NCBI RefSeq assembly: GCF_009690845.1
Contig: NZ_VWSJ01000027.1
Coordinates: 1 to 64,000, forward strand
DNA length: 64,000 nucleotides
DNA from: Campylobacter portucalensis
Lineage (GTDB): Bacteria > Campylobacterota > Campylobacteria > Campylobacterales > Campylobacteraceae
Reading direction: 5' to 3'
In this document: positions 1-9,822 of the stretch, piece after piece
Layout: every line of letters starts with the position of its first letter
Position numbering within the stretch: the stretch's first letter is position 1
Position numbers and translations under genes: made by a program
Notes under the pieces: model-generated
Told to the model about the DNA's origin: nothing
Seen by the model: only the letters and a program-made list of their open reading frames with translations
Database searches by the model: none

Positions 1-528
1 TTTATCTCTATAATATTCATATTGCTTTTTTCTTGCTGTAAGCTCTGCTGTAAGCTCTGAAAACGCGTCAAGAATTTTTACTATTTCATTTTGAATTTCA
101 AGTGGAGGGATGGGGATTTTTAAATTTTTTATAGCATTAGCGTCAATTGTAGGCATTGCACCTGTGCGAATTTTAGATATTAATAGATACTCCATAGAAA
201 TTACATTGTAATATAAAAATTTATCCATTAAAAATTTATTTGGATATAAAGAAAAACAAGCATCAGATGACCAAAATTCTTCATCAATAAAAAACACTCT
301 TCCAGCGTTTCCAGTATTTATTACAATTGTAGTTCCAGCTTTTCGGTTGCTTTTGTTATAATATCCCATTGGCGTTGTTCCGCCGTGAATTACAGGATAT
401 TTTTCATTTTCAAATAATTCTTTTGATGTTAATCTTTTACCTCTTAATATCTCGCAAACTTCGCCTAACTCTTTAAATTCCACCCCATTTGGACATAATT
501 TATTAATTAAATTTTCTATTTTATTCAT
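1..528 (-). CDS. hsdS: Type I restriction-modification specificity subunit HsdS (partial, N-terminal half)
   Basis: The minus strand reads from an ATG at 526-528 to the window edge, about 175 residues. The start is MNKIENLINKLCPNGVEFKEL, then GEVCEILRGKRLT, a target-recognition domain with INTGNAGRVFFID, the usual closing phrase LKIPIPPLEIQNEIVKILDAF, and a conserved helix ending ARKKQYEYYRDK. This is the first target-recognition domain and the central spacer helix of HsdS, the DNA-recognition subunit that works with HsdM and HsdR. The helix holds a doubled ELTA unit. The start overlaps the 3' end of trpE by 8 bases, so it is probably co-transcribed with it. The second domain and any hsdM/hsdR lie outside the window, so I cannot tell whether the system is complete. 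Confidence 0.88.
   Translation of the reverse strand, partial: MNKIENLINKLCPNGVEFKELGEVCEILRGKRLTSKELFENEKYPVIHGGTTPMGYYNKSNRKAGTTIVINTGNAGRVFFIDEEFWSSDACFSLYPNKFLMDKFLYYNVISMEYLLISKIRTGAMPTIDANAIKNLKIPIPPLEIQNEIVKILDAFSELTAELTARKKQYEYYRDK
35..58 (-). repeat. Two tandem 12-bp units in the HsdS spacer helix
   Basis: Two perfect copies of gctgtaagctct (35-46 and 47-58) encode Glu-Leu-Thr-Ala twice on the minus strand. In the EcoR124 family, the number of TAEL units in this helix sets the spacing between the two half-sites recognised, so copy number here could change DNA specificity in frame. Confidence 0.75.
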
Positions 529-1813
529 TTTCGCCACCATTATTAAAATTTTCACAAAGCTCTTTTATAACTTTTAGGCAAGAGTCTCTTTTATTTAAAA
601 TTTCATTGTATTCGCTCTCTTCGTTGCTATCATAAACAATGCCTGCACCAGCTCCGATAAAAACTGAAAATTCTTTTAAATTTTTGCAAAATATGGCACT
701 TCTAATTAAAATCGCCATTTGCATATCTCCATTAAAATGCCAAAATCCAAGCCCTCCACCATAAACGCCACGAGATGAGGTTTCTAGTTCATTTATAATT
801 TGCATAGCGCGAATTTTTGGAGCTCCGCTTAATGTGCCAGCAGGAAAGATGGTTTTAATGGTATCAAAAGTGCTAAATTTAGGGTCTTTTTTTCCATAAA
901 CTTCGCTAATTATATGCATTACTCTTTCATAAAATACGACATTTAAAGGATTTTCCACTCTAACTAAGCCAGGTAGGCTAAATTTTCCCACATCATTTCT
1001 TGCTAAATCTATTAACATTCTATGTTCGCTTAACTCTTTTTCATCGCTTAAAAGTTCGTTTTTTAATCTCTCATCTTCATTTGCATCAATTCCTCTTTTT
1101 CTAGTTCCTGCAATTGGGGCTACAAAAATTTCATTATCTTTTATACTTGCAACAAGTTCTGGACTGCTTCCTACTACATCACCAAATTTAGTTGGGAAGT
1201 GAAACATATAGGGGCTTGGATTGTTTATTTTAAGTCTTTCATAAAAATCAAGTGAGTTTAAATTTGTTTTTACTTCTAAAATTTTTGCTAAAACTACTTG
1301 AAAAATATCGCCACTTTTTATATACTCTTTTGCTTTTTTTATGGAATTTATAAAATCTTTTCTCTCATTATCTAAATTTGTTGAAATTTTATAAAAATAG
1401 TTTTCTTTTTTCTCTTGCTCATTAAATTTAAGCTCTTTTAAATTTTTATAAATTTTATCATCGCCATAAAATGAGTAAATTTTACTTATTTTGTCGTAAT
1501 GAAGATAGTTTTTAGCATTTGCGTAGTATAAATTTGGAAAATCATATAAAGCTTTTTTAGGGCTTGCTAGGCGTTCAAATTTATAAACTATCTCATAGCC
1601 CATAACTCCAAAAATTCCTGCAAAATTAGGGAAATTTTTTGGGGTTGATTGCTTGCAGTTGTTAAAAAAAACTTGAACTTGATTTAAATTTTCGCCACTA
1701 AAATAGTTGCAATCAATTCCGATTATAGTTTGGTAGTTATCTTCTGCTAAGTAGCTGTTTGGGAAATCTTGCAAAATACTTCTATAATAAAAAATTGGAT
1801 CTAAAAATAGCAT
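521..1813 (-). CDS. trpE: Anthranilate synthase component I (chorismate-binding enzyme)
   Basis: A 430-residue chorismate-binding enzyme. The N-terminal domain (about 1-150) is weakly conserved and the catalytic domain is complete: PIAGTRKRG at 233-241, EHRMLIDLARND at 263-274, FPAGTLSGAPKIRAM at 323-337, and a late GAGAGIVYDS segment. TrpE makes anthranilate from chorismate with a glutamine amidotransferase partner. The PIAGTR motif fits anthranilate synthase better than aminodeoxychorismate synthase (PabB), but PabB cannot be excluded. No trpG, trpD or other trp gene is nearby. The ATG at 1811-1813 is preceded by the purine-rich aaaggtaaatt on the coding strand. The stop overlaps the hsdS start. 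Confidence 0.85.
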   Translation of the reverse strand: MLFLDPIFYYRSILQDFPNSYLAEDNYQTIIGIDCNYFSGENLNQVQVFFNNCKQSTPKNFPNFAGIFGVMGYEIVYKFERLASPKKALYDFPNLYYANAKNYLHYDKISKIYSFYGDDKIYKNLKELKFNEQEKKENYFYKISTNLDNERKDFINSIKKAKEYIKSGDIFQVVLAKILEVKTNLNSLDFYERLKINNPSPYMFHFPTKFGDVVGSSPELVASIKDNEIFVAPIAGTRKRGIDANEDERLKNELLSDEKELSEHRMLIDLARNDVGKFSLPGLVRVENPLNVVFYERVMHIISEVYGKKDPKFSTFDTIKTIFPAGTLSGAPKIRAMQIINELETSSRGVYGGGLGFWHFNGDMQMAILIRSAIFCKNLKEFSVFIGAGAGIVYDSNEESEYNEILNKRDSCLKVIKELCENFNNGGENE

Positions 1814-1925
1814 AATTTACCTTTTTAAAAAATGTTTAATTATATCTAAAAAATTCTTAAAGAAAATAGATTGAGTGGTGATTTTTAAGATTTTTAAGGT
1901 AGAATTATCGTTTTGGGAGCAGGAT

Positions 1926-2678
1926 ATGGAAAATTTATTTTTAGAGATAGTTTTATTTGCTATTTTTGGTATTGCAATTGGGATGATTTCTGGTTTTTTT
2001 GGTATTGGTGGGGGTAGTTTTGTATCGCCGTTGATGCTTGCTTTTGGATATGATATTAAAACAGCTATTGGAATTTCTATTATGCAGATGGTTTTTAGCT
2101 CAGTTTTTGGATCAGTTGTGAATTATAAAGCAGGAAAGTTAAAGATTAATGATGGTTTGAGTGTTGGAATCGGTGGGCTTGTGGGGGCATTTTTTAGCGG
2201 TTTTATAGTTAAAAATATACCATCAATTTATTTAGAAATTGGGCTTACTTTTGCTTTATTTATTTGCATTTTAAAATTTTTTGTAACTATAGAAAATGGT
2301 AAAAATGAGATAAACTCAAGGTTTCTTTTGTTTGTAATTGGTTTTTTGATTGGGATGTTTGCTATAAGTATGGGCATTGGCGGAGCTATGTTTTTAACGC
2401 CGATTTTGGTTGGATTTATGGGGTATGATTTAAAAAAAGCTGTATCGATGGGACTATTTTTTGTGATATTTTCATCTATTAGCGGTTTAATTTCGATGAT
2501 GATAAATGGATTTGTAAATTATAAATATGGTTTTTTACTTGGCATTGGTTCTCTTGTTGGGGTTTATTTTGGTGTTAAAATGTCTCATATGGTAGAAAAA
2601 AATTTGCAAAAAAAGCTATTATTAGTGCTTTATTTAGTGATGTTTATTCTTATGGTTAAACAGATATTTTTTAATTAG
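1926..2678 (+). CDS. TSUP (TauE/SafE) family membrane transporter
   Basis: About 250 residues with eight or so hydrophobic segments. It holds two copies of the TSUP signature: GMISGFFGIGGGSFVSPLM in the first half and GMFAISMGIGGAMFLTPIL in the second, the internal duplication typical of the family. Members move sulfite, sulfoacetate or other organosulfur anions across the inner membrane; the substrate here is unknown. I chose the ATG at 1926, preceded by gggagcaggat, over an upstream GTG at 1875 that would add 17 residues not typical of the family. It lies 33 bases before uvrA on the same strand and is divergent from trpE. Confidence 0.85.
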   Translation: MENLFLEIVLFAIFGIAIGMISGFFGIGGGSFVSPLMLAFGYDIKTAIGISIMQMVFSSVFGSVVNYKAGKLKINDGLSVGIGGLVGAFFSGFIVKNIPSIYLEIGLTFALFICILKFFVTIENGKNEINSRFLLFVIGFLIGMFAISMGIGGAMFLTPILVGFMGYDLKKAVSMGLFFVIFSSISGLISMMINGFVNYKYGFLLGIGSLVGVYFGVKMSHMVEKNLQKKLLLVLYLVMFILMVKQIFFN

Positions 2679-2711
2679 ATTATTAGATTAAATATAAATT
2701 TAAGGACAAAT

Positions 2712-5537
2712 ATGAATAATTTTATAAAAATTTACGGTGCTAGGGAAAATAACTTAAAAAACTTAAATTTAACCATTCCAAAAAATAAACTTGTGGTTAT
2801 GACAGGGCTTAGTGGAAGTGGTAAAAGTACTTTAGCTTTTCAAACTCTGTATGCTGAGGGGCAAAGGCGTTATATGGAGAGTTTAAGTTCATATGCAAGA
2901 CAGTTTTTAGATAGAGCGCCAAAGCCTGATATTGATAAGATTGAAGGCTTAACGCCAGCAATTGCAATCGATCAAAAAACAACTTCAAAAAACCCTAGAT
3001 CTACAGTTGGAACTATAACTGAAATTTATGATTATTTAAGGCTTTTATACGCTAGAGTTGGAGTTCAACACTGTCATAAATGCGGCAAAGTCATCTCAAA
3101 AATGAGTGCAAGCGATATCATAAATGAGATTTTAAAGCTTCCAGAAGGAGCTAAGATCGCTATATATTCGCCAATTGCTAGAGAGAAAAAAGGAACTTTT
3201 GCTGATACGATAGAAAACCTTAGAAATCAAGGTTTTATTAGAGCGATGATAGATGGAGTTATGGTTAGACTTGATGAGGAGATCGTTTTAAGTAAAACTA
3301 AAAAACACACAATTTTTGTAGTAATTGATAGAGTGGTTGTAAATGAAGAAAATTCTCAAAGAATAGCTTCAGATGTTGAAAAAGCTTTAAATTTAAGCTA
3401 TGGCGAGCTTGAGATTGAGATAACAAATGCTGATGAATTAAATTTAGAAAATAAGCATATTCATTATAGCGAGCATATGGCTTGTTTTGATTGTAAAATT
3501 TCATTTTTGCCGCTTGAACCACTATCGTTTAGCTTTAATTCAGTTAAGGGAGCGTGTCCTAATTGTGATGGTCTTGGGATAAGATATAGCTTAGATGTTA
3601 AAAAAATTACAAATGAAGAAAATAGTGTCCAAAAAGGAGCTATTAAGCTAATGTATGGATTTAATAAAAGCTATTATCATAAATTTATGATAGCTTTTTG
3701 TGAGCAAAATGATATCCCTACAAATATCGCTTATGGTGATTTAAGTGATGATAATAAGAGGCTTATTTTATATGGAAATGAAAAAGAGATAAATTTTACG
3801 TGGAAAAAGCATAAATTAACTCGTAAATTTGAAGGAGCTTTAAAATACGTTTATGAAATGCTTAAGAATGAAAGAGATTTTGAAGATTTTATGAGTGAAA
3901 AAATTTGTGATAGTTGCAACGCTCATCGTTTAAAGCCTGAAAGCTTAGCTGTTAGAGTTGCAAATAAAACAATAGCTGAAATTATAGATACGAGTATAGA
4001 AAACTCATATAAATTTTTTATAGATGAATCAAATTTTAGCTATTTAACTAAAGAGCTAACTCAAGTTGCAAGTCCTATTTTAAAAGAGATTAGAGAAAGG
4101 CTTAAGTTTTTATATGATGTAGGGCTTGGATATCTAACTTTAGGAAGAGATAGCAGAACTATAAGCGGAGGCGAAGCACAAAGAATTAGAATCGCTTCTC
4201 AAATAGGAAGTGGTTTAAGCGGGGTTATGTATGTTTTAGATGAGCCTAGCATCGGACTTCATGAAAGAGATACTTTAAAATTAATCCAAACTTTAATAAG
4301 CTTAAGAGATAAAGGAAATAGCGTTATAGTTGTTGAACATGATAAAAAAACAATTAAAATGGCTGATTATATAGTTGATATTGGACCCTTAGCAGGTAAT
4401 AGTGGCGGAGAAGTTGTGTTTAGTGGAACTTCAGACGAACTCTTAAAAGGAGATAGCTTAACAGCAAAATATATAAATGGTATTAAAAAAATTGATTATA
4501 GAAAAAATAGAAAGCAAGAAATTTGGCTAAGTATAAAAAATGTAACTATAAATAATATTTCAAATTTAAGTGCTAAATTTCCACTTAAAAATTTAGTTTG
4601 CATTACAGGAGTAAGTGGAAGTGGAAAAAGTTCTTTGATCTTACAAACACTGCTTCCAACGGCTTTAGAGGAGTTAAATCACGCTAAAAAGGTAAAAATT
4701 GTAAAAAATGCTAAAATTGAAGGCTTAGAAAATTTAGATAAAGTAATCTATCTTGATCAAAGCCCAATAGGAAGAACTCCTAGAAGTAATCCAGCAACCT
4801 ACACAGGAGCGATGGATGATATAAGAACTCTTTTTAGCCAGACCAAAGAAGCAAAACTTAGAGGATATAAAATAGGTAGATTTAGCTTCAATGTAAAAGG
4901 TGGTAGATGCGAAAAGTGTAGCGGCGATGGAGAGATAAAGATAGAGATGCACTTTTTGCCTGATATTATGGTTGAATGTGATGCTTGCAAAGGCAAAAGA
5001 TACAACGATCAAACCTTAGAAGTTAAATATAAGGGCAAAAGCATTGCTGATGTGCTAGAAATGAGCGTAGATGAAGCACTGGAGTTTTTTAAAGCGGTTC
5101 CAAAAATTTATGCAAAGCTTAAAACAATGCAAGATGTAGGGCTTGGATATGTAACTTTAGGGCAAAATGCTACAACTTTAAGTGGCGGCGAAGCTCAAAG
5201 GGTAAAATTAGCAAAAGAGCTAAGTAGAGCAAACACAGGAAATACGCTTTATATCTTAGATGAACCAACAACGGGGCTTCATTTTTACGATGTAGAAAAA
5301 TTAGTTGGAGTTTTGCAGCATTTAGTTGATTTAGGAAACTCAGTTTTTGTAATTGAACATAATATGGATGTGATAAAAAATGCTGATTACATCATAGATA
5401 TGGGGCCAGAAGGTGGAAGTAAAGGCGGTAAAATAATAGCTTGTGGCACTCCAAAACAGCTAGCAAAAAATCATGAAAAAACTCTTTCTTTTACAGGTAA
5501 ATTTTTGGTTGATGAGTTAAAAGAATTAAAGGCTTAA
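2712..5537 (+). CDS. uvrA: Excinuclease ABC subunit A
   Basis: A 941-residue DNA-damage recognition ATPase of nucleotide excision repair that loads UvrB at lesions. It has two ABC modules, each with a Walker A (GLSGSGKST near residue 33 and GVSGSGKSS near 635) and a signature SGGEAQR. The zinc modules are visible: CHKC near 120, CFDC and CPNC in the first half, then CEKCSGDGE and CDACKGKRY in the second. The insertion after the first Walker A carries YARQFLDRAPKPDIDKIEGL, which is diagnostic. Length and domain order are normal. The stop is two bases before the next gene. Confidence 0.97.
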   Translation: MNNFIKIYGARENNLKNLNLTIPKNKLVVMTGLSGSGKSTLAFQTLYAEGQRRYMESLSSYARQFLDRAPKPDIDKIEGLTPAIAIDQKTTSKNPRSTVGTITEIYDYLRLLYARVGVQHCHKCGKVISKMSASDIINEILKLPEGAKIAIYSPIAREKKGTFADTIENLRNQGFIRAMIDGVMVRLDEEIVLSKTKKHTIFVVIDRVVVNEENSQRIASDVEKALNLSYGELEIEITNADELNLENKHIHYSEHMACFDCKISFLPLEPLSFSFNSVKGACPNCDGLGIRYSLDVKKITNEENSVQKGAIKLMYGFNKSYYHKFMIAFCEQNDIPTNIAYGDLSDDNKRLILYGNEKEINFTWKKHKLTRKFEGALKYVYEMLKNERDFEDFMSEKICDSCNAHRLKPESLAVRVANKTIAEIIDTSIENSYKFFIDESNFSYLTKELTQVASPILKEIRERLKFLYDVGLGYLTLGRDSRTISGGEAQRIRIASQIGSGLSGVMYVLDEPSIGLHERDTLKLIQTLISLRDKGNSVIVVEHDKKTIKMADYIVDIGPLAGNSGGEVVFSGTSDELLKGDSLTAKYINGIKKIDYRKNRKQEIWLSIKNVTINNISNLSAKFPLKNLVCITGVSGSGKSSLILQTLLPTALEELNHAKKVKIVKNAKIEGLENLDKVIYLDQSPIGRTPRSNPATYTGAMDDIRTLFSQTKEAKLRGYKIGRFSFNVKGGRCEKCSGDGEIKIEMHFLPDIMVECDACKGKRYNDQTLEVKYKGKSIADVLEMSVDEALEFFKAVPKIYAKLKTMQDVGLGYVTLGQNATTLSGGEAQRVKLAKELSRANTGNTLYILDEPTTGLHFYDVEKLVGVLQHLVDLGNSVFVIEHNMDVIKNADYIIDMGPEGGSKGGKIIACGTPKQLAKNHEKTLSFTGKFLVDELKELKA

Positions 5538-5539
5538 AA

Positions 5540-6313
5540 ATGAAAATTTTTGTTATAAATTTAGAAAAAGATACTCACAAAAAAGAGATTTTTATTAAAA
5601 ATTTTAGTAAATTTAATCTTGAATATGAGTTTATAAAAGGCGTTCATGGTAAAGAGCTAAATAAAGATGAGTTAAATAAAAAAGTATATGATTATAAAAA
5701 CTGCTTTATGACTGATGGCGAGATAGGTTGTGCTTTAAGCCACCTTAAAATTTATGAAAAAATGCAAGATGAAGACATCAGCCACGCTTTAATTTTAGAA
5801 GATGACGCTATTTTTAGTGATGAGTTTTTAGAATATTTTAATAAATTTGATGAGTTTTTGAAAGATAAAAAAGAATTTGATATGGTTTGCTTTATGCACC
5901 AAAATGATGAGTATTTTAAAAACTTAACCATAAAAATAGATGATTTTAAGATTTATAAAATTGCAAAAGGCGTTGGATGTTATGGCTATGTCATAACTAA
6001 GAATTCAGCCAAAAAACTTTTAAAAATAAACACTCCTTTGATTTTAGAAGCAGATTGTTGGGTTCAGTTTATAAAGATGTGTGATTTACAAGTTTATTGC
6101 TTAGACAAAAATATCATTAAAACTAGTGATTTTAATGGATTAAATTCATCAATTGGAGATGAAAGACACAAAATGGGCAAACAAAAATCTCGCGCTAGAA
6201 AAAGTCGCTTGAGAAAAATGGGGGGGGGTAGATATATGATTGGTAGTTTAAAATATAGATTTTATTATAAAATTTACTCTAAATTTTTAGTTAGTGGTGA
6301 TAAGCATAAATAA
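5540..6313 (+). CDS. Glycosyltransferase family 25, copy 1 (poly-G tract in the ON frame)
   Basis: 257 residues starting MKIFVINLEKDTHKKEIF. It has the family-25 features GEIGCALSHLKIYEKM, ALILEDDAIFSDEFL (a D-D metal/sugar motif) and KGVGCYGYVITKNSAKKLL. Such enzymes add sugars to lipooligosaccharide outer cores in Campylobacter and related mucosal bacteria. Near the C terminus a run of nine G encodes Met-Gly-Gly-Gly-Arg, and the reading frame passes through it into a basic, aromatic tail (YMIGSLKYRFYYKIYSKF). The neighbour at 6323 is a tandem paralogue with almost the same first 35 residues. It starts 2 bases after uvrA. Sugar specificity is unknown. Confidence 0.88.
   Translation: MKIFVINLEKDTHKKEIFIKNFSKFNLEYEFIKGVHGKELNKDELNKKVYDYKNCFMTDGEIGCALSHLKIYEKMQDEDISHALILEDDAIFSDEFLEYFNKFDEFLKDKKEFDMVCFMHQNDEYFKNLTIKIDDFKIYKIAKGVGCYGYVITKNSAKKLLKINTPLILEADCWVQFIKMCDLQVYCLDKNIIKTSDFNGLNSSIGDERHKMGKQKSRARKSRLRKMGGGRYMIGSLKYRFYYKIYSKFLVSGDKHK
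6220..6228 (+). repeat. G9 homopolymer in glycosyltransferase copy 1
   Basis: Nine consecutive G within the coding region. Tracts of eight or more G are the usual slipped-strand phase-variation sites in Campylobacter surface genes. At nine the downstream tail is in frame; gain or loss of one or two would replace the last 25 to 30 residues. Confidence 0.8.
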
Positions 6314-6322
6314 AGGAAATAA

Positions 6323-7140
6323 ATGAAAATTTTTGTTATAAATTTAGAAAAAGATACTCATAAAAAAGAGATTTTTATTAAAAATTTTAGTAAATTTAAT
6401 CTTGAGTATGAGTTTATAAAAGGCGTTTATGGTAAAGAGCTAAGTGAAGATGAATTAAATCAAAAAGTTTATAAACATAAAGATAGATTTTTAGCAAAAG
6501 GCGAAATTGGTTGTGCTTTAAGCCACCTTAAAATTTATAAAAAAATGGTTGATGAGGATATAAATCACGCTTTAATCTTAGAAGATGACGCTATTTTTAG
6601 TGATGAGTTTTTAGAGTATTTTAATAAATTTGATGAGTTTTTAAAAGATAAAAAATATTTTGAAATGGTTTGTTTGATGCATGAGGGGCATGAATTTTTC
6701 GTAAATCATAAAATAAAATTAGATAATAATTTAGCTTTTTATAAACTTACAAAAGGAGTGGGAGCTTATGGCTATATAATTACAAAAAATTCAGCTAAAA
6801 AACTCTTAAAAACAAACACCCCAGTATTTTTAGAAGCAGATTGTTGGGTTCAGTTTATTAAACTTTGTGGGCTTAATGTTTATTGTTTAGATAAAAACAT
6901 CATTCAAACAAATGATAACACAGGCGAAAATTCATCTATTTGCAAAGATTGGAGTTGGCTTGATAAAAAGAAAAAACAAAAATTTAGAAAAAAGGATTTA
7001 AGACTTATAGGGGGGGGGGGAGATATCTTATAGGTGGCTTGAAATATAGAATTTTTAGAAAACTAAATTTTAAATATAAAAAAACAGGCGATAATAAGAA
7101 AGAATATTACGAAAATATAAGTAAAAATTTTAAGTTGTAA
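6323..7140 (+). CDS. Glycosyltransferase family 25, copy 2 (phase-variable, tail out of frame)
   Basis: A tandem paralogue of the gene at 5540, sharing its N terminus and the GEIGCALSHLKIYKKM, ALILEDDAIFSDEFL and GVGAYGYIITKNSAKKLL blocks. As sequenced, a run of eleven G shifts the frame and the protein ends at 7033 (236 residues, finishing GGGGDIL). If the tract were nine or twelve G, reading would continue RYLIGGLKYRIFRKL and stop at 7138-7140, giving 271 or 272 residues like copy 1. The catalytic core lies before the tract, so the short form may keep some activity. Likely role: lipooligosaccharide outer-core variation. Confidence 0.85.
7010..7020 (+). repeat. G11 homopolymer in glycosyltransferase copy 2
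   Basis: Eleven consecutive G in the 3' part of the gene. The conserved tail is in frame only when the tract length is a multiple of three, so the present state is the short form. The length is in the range where Campylobacter tracts switch often. Confidence 0.88.
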
Positions 7141-7170
7141 TTTAAATTAATTATATAAAAAAGGAAATTT

Positions 7171-9801
7171 ATGAAAACTTTAACGATAATTGATACATTT
7201 GGATTTTTTTTCAGGCTTTATTATGCTATGAGTTCTTTAAGAACAAAAGATGGAAAACCAAGTGGTATGGTGCACGGATTTGCAAATTTTATAGCTAGTT
7301 TAAAAGGAGAGTATGAGAGTGATTATATAATATTTGCACTTGATAGCAAAGGCGAAACTTTTAGAAGTAAGATTGATTCAAACTATAAAAAAAATCGTCA
7401 AACTCCACCAGAAGCTCTTTTAGCTCAACTTCCAATTTGCATAAAAATGATAGAAGATATGGGGCTTTGTTTTTTAGCAAAAGAAGGATACGAGGCCGAT
7501 GATATAATTGCAAGTGTGGTTAAAAAATTTGAAAATGATGACATTTTTATAAGAGTTGTAACTCACGATAAAGATCTTTATCAACTAATTAAAAATGGCA
7601 AAGTTGAAATTTATAGTCCAGCAAAAAAAGAGAGTTATGATGAAGAGGCTTGCTATGAAAAATATGGCGTCTATCCTAATCAAATAAGAGATTTTTTGGC
7701 TATAGTTGGAGATACTAGCGATAATATCCCAGGAGTTAAAGGCATTGGAGAAAAAGGGGCTAAAAATTTACTTGATGAGTTTAAGAGTTTAGAAGAAATT
7801 TATGAAAATTTAGACAAAATTTTAAATCTAAGATTGAAAAATATGCTAATAAGTGGCAAAGAGAGTGCTTTTATTAGTAAAAAGTTAGCAACTCTTTATG
7901 ATGATTTAGAAATTCCAAATTTAAATAGTGCAAAATTTCCAACCACAAATCCACTTCTTAAAATTAAAAACATTCTAGAAGAGTACTCATTAAATAGGCT
8001 TTTAAATACTCTTGATAAAAGTAGCATTCAAAAAAGTTCTAAATTTGAAAGTATTTTAGTAACTGATGAAGAAAAATTAGATGAAATTTTATCAAATATT
8101 ACACCCCAAACAAAAGTAGCTTTTGATACAGAAACTACAGATCTTGATAGTAAAGTTGCTAAAATAGTAGGATTTTCATTTTGTTTTGATGAAGAAATTA
8201 GCTACTACGTTCCAATAAACCATAACTTTTTAGGAGTTGGGGATCAAATTTCAAGCAAAGTTGCTAAAAAAGGGATTGAAAAAATTTTCAAAAGTTTTGT
8301 TATAGGGCATAATTTAAAATATGATTTTAGAATTATTAGAAATAATTTTAGTATAAATCCACCTGAAATTTATGCTGATACTATGATAATGGCGTGGTTA
8401 ATGGATCCAGGAAGTAGTGTTGGGATGGATAATTTGGCTTTAAAGTTATTTAATTATAAAACAATTAAATTTGAAGATGTTGTAAGAAAAGGAGAAAATT
8501 TCGCTAATGTAAATTTTGAAAATGCTAGCAAATACGCTAGCGAAGATGCGTGGATAACGCTGAGATTTTATAATGCTTTATCAAAAATTTTGGGTGAAGA
8601 TTTATTAAAAATTGCTTCAAATTTAGAATTTCCATTTATAAAAGTGCTTTTAGATATGGAAGAAGAAGGCATTTTAATGGACATAGACCGCCTTAGAGAG
8701 ATGATTTTAGCCCTAAATGAAGATATTAAAAGCTTAACTAATGAAATTTATAAATTAAGCAAGCAAAGATTTAATTTAAACTCTCCAAAACAACTTGGCG
8801 TAGTGCTTTTTGAAAACTTAAATTTACCAGCTAAGAAAAAGACTAAAACAGGCTATAGCACAGATGAGAGCGTTTTAAATTCCCTTATTGATACCCATCC
8901 AGTTATATCTAAAATTTTAGAATATAGAGAAATTTATAAACTTCAAAGCACCTACACAGAACCACTTTTAAATCACGCTTTAAAAGATGAAAAAGGTAGA
9001 GTTTATACAGATTTTTTACAAACAGGCACCGCAACAGGACGCCTATCATCTAAAAACCCAAATTTACAAAATATCCCTGCACGTGGGCGTTTAGCAAAGC
9101 AGATGAGAGATTGTTTTATCTCAAAAAATGGATATAGCTTAGTTTCATTAGATTATTCTCAAATTGAGCTTAGGCTTTTAGCACATTTTAGCGAGGATTA
9201 TTCCTTGATTAAAGCATTTAAAAACGGCGAAGATATTCATACAAGAACGGCAATTAGCATATTTGGAAGTAGTGATAATGAAAAAAGAGCAATTGCAAAG
9301 AGTATAAATTTTGGCTTAATTTATGGAATGGGTGCAAATAAGCTTTCAAATGAGTTAAATATCTCAAGAAACGAAGCAAAAGATTATATAGATAGATATT
9401 TTATGGCATTTACTAGTATAAAAGAGTTTTTAGAAAACCTTAAAGCTGAAGCTAAAATCAAAGGATATTCCGAGACTTTAATAGGTAGAAAAAGGTTTTT
9501 TAACTTCTCAAACGCAAATCAAAGAGAACTTGCTATGTATGAAAGAGAAGCGGTAAATACTAAATTTCAAGGCTCAGCAGCTGATATCATAAAAATGGCT
9601 ATGCTTAAAATTTATCCGCTTTTAGATGAAAATGCAAAAATGCTACTTCAAATTCACGATGAGCTTATTTTTGAAGTAAAAGATGAAAAGATTGATGAAT
9701 TTAGCAAAAAAGCTAGAGATATTATGGAAAATATTTATAAATTAAATGTGCCACTAATTAGCTCTTTAAGCATTGCAAAAAAATGGGGCGAACTCAAATA
9801 A
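7171..9801 (+). CDS. polA: DNA polymerase I
   Basis: 876 residues with three domains. The 5' nuclease domain (about 1-290) has FALDSKGETFRSKI, YEADDIIAS and the GDTSDNIPGVKGIGEKGA helix-hairpin-helix. The 3'-5' exonuclease domain (about 300-480) keeps its acidic residues: FDTETTDLDS near 318, GHNLKYDFR near 378, YASEDAWITLRFY near 452. The polymerase domain has TGRLSSKNPNLQNIP, SLDYSQIELRLLAHF, the O-helix KRAIAKSINFGLIYGMGA and IHDELIFEV. It fills gaps in repair and removes RNA primers. It starts with ATG after aaaaaaggaaattt. Retention of the proofreading residues is worth noting, since many small-genome bacteria have lost them. Confidence 0.97.
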   Translation: MKTLTIIDTFGFFFRLYYAMSSLRTKDGKPSGMVHGFANFIASLKGEYESDYIIFALDSKGETFRSKIDSNYKKNRQTPPEALLAQLPICIKMIEDMGLCFLAKEGYEADDIIASVVKKFENDDIFIRVVTHDKDLYQLIKNGKVEIYSPAKKESYDEEACYEKYGVYPNQIRDFLAIVGDTSDNIPGVKGIGEKGAKNLLDEFKSLEEIYENLDKILNLRLKNMLISGKESAFISKKLATLYDDLEIPNLNSAKFPTTNPLLKIKNILEEYSLNRLLNTLDKSSIQKSSKFESILVTDEEKLDEILSNITPQTKVAFDTETTDLDSKVAKIVGFSFCFDEEISYYVPINHNFLGVGDQISSKVAKKGIEKIFKSFVIGHNLKYDFRIIRNNFSINPPEIYADTMIMAWLMDPGSSVGMDNLALKLFNYKTIKFEDVVRKGENFANVNFENASKYASEDAWITLRFYNALSKILGEDLLKIASNLEFPFIKVLLDMEEEGILMDIDRLREMILALNEDIKSLTNEIYKLSKQRFNLNSPKQLGVVLFENLNLPAKKKTKTGYSTDESVLNSLIDTHPVISKILEYREIYKLQSTYTEPLLNHALKDEKGRVYTDFLQTGTATGRLSSKNPNLQNIPARGRLAKQMRDCFISKNGYSLVSLDYSQIELRLLAHFSEDYSLIKAFKNGEDIHTRTAISIFGSSDNEKRAIAKSINFGLIYGMGANKLSNELNISRNEAKDYIDRYFMAFTSIKEFLENLKAEAKIKGYSETLIGRKRFFNFSNANQRELAMYEREAVNTKFQGSAADIIKMAMLKIYPLLDENAKMLLQIHDELIFEVKDEKIDEFSKKARDIMENIYKLNVPLISSLSIAKKWGELK

Positions 9802-9822
9802 GCTTAGTAATTTACTAAGCTT
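9800..9822. terminator. Palindrome directly after polA
   Basis: AAGCTTAGTAA pairs with TTACTAAGCTT around a one-base centre and overlaps the polA stop. T-rich sequence follows on both strands, so it may act as a terminator. A near-identical palindrome lies at 10128. Confidence 0.55.
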
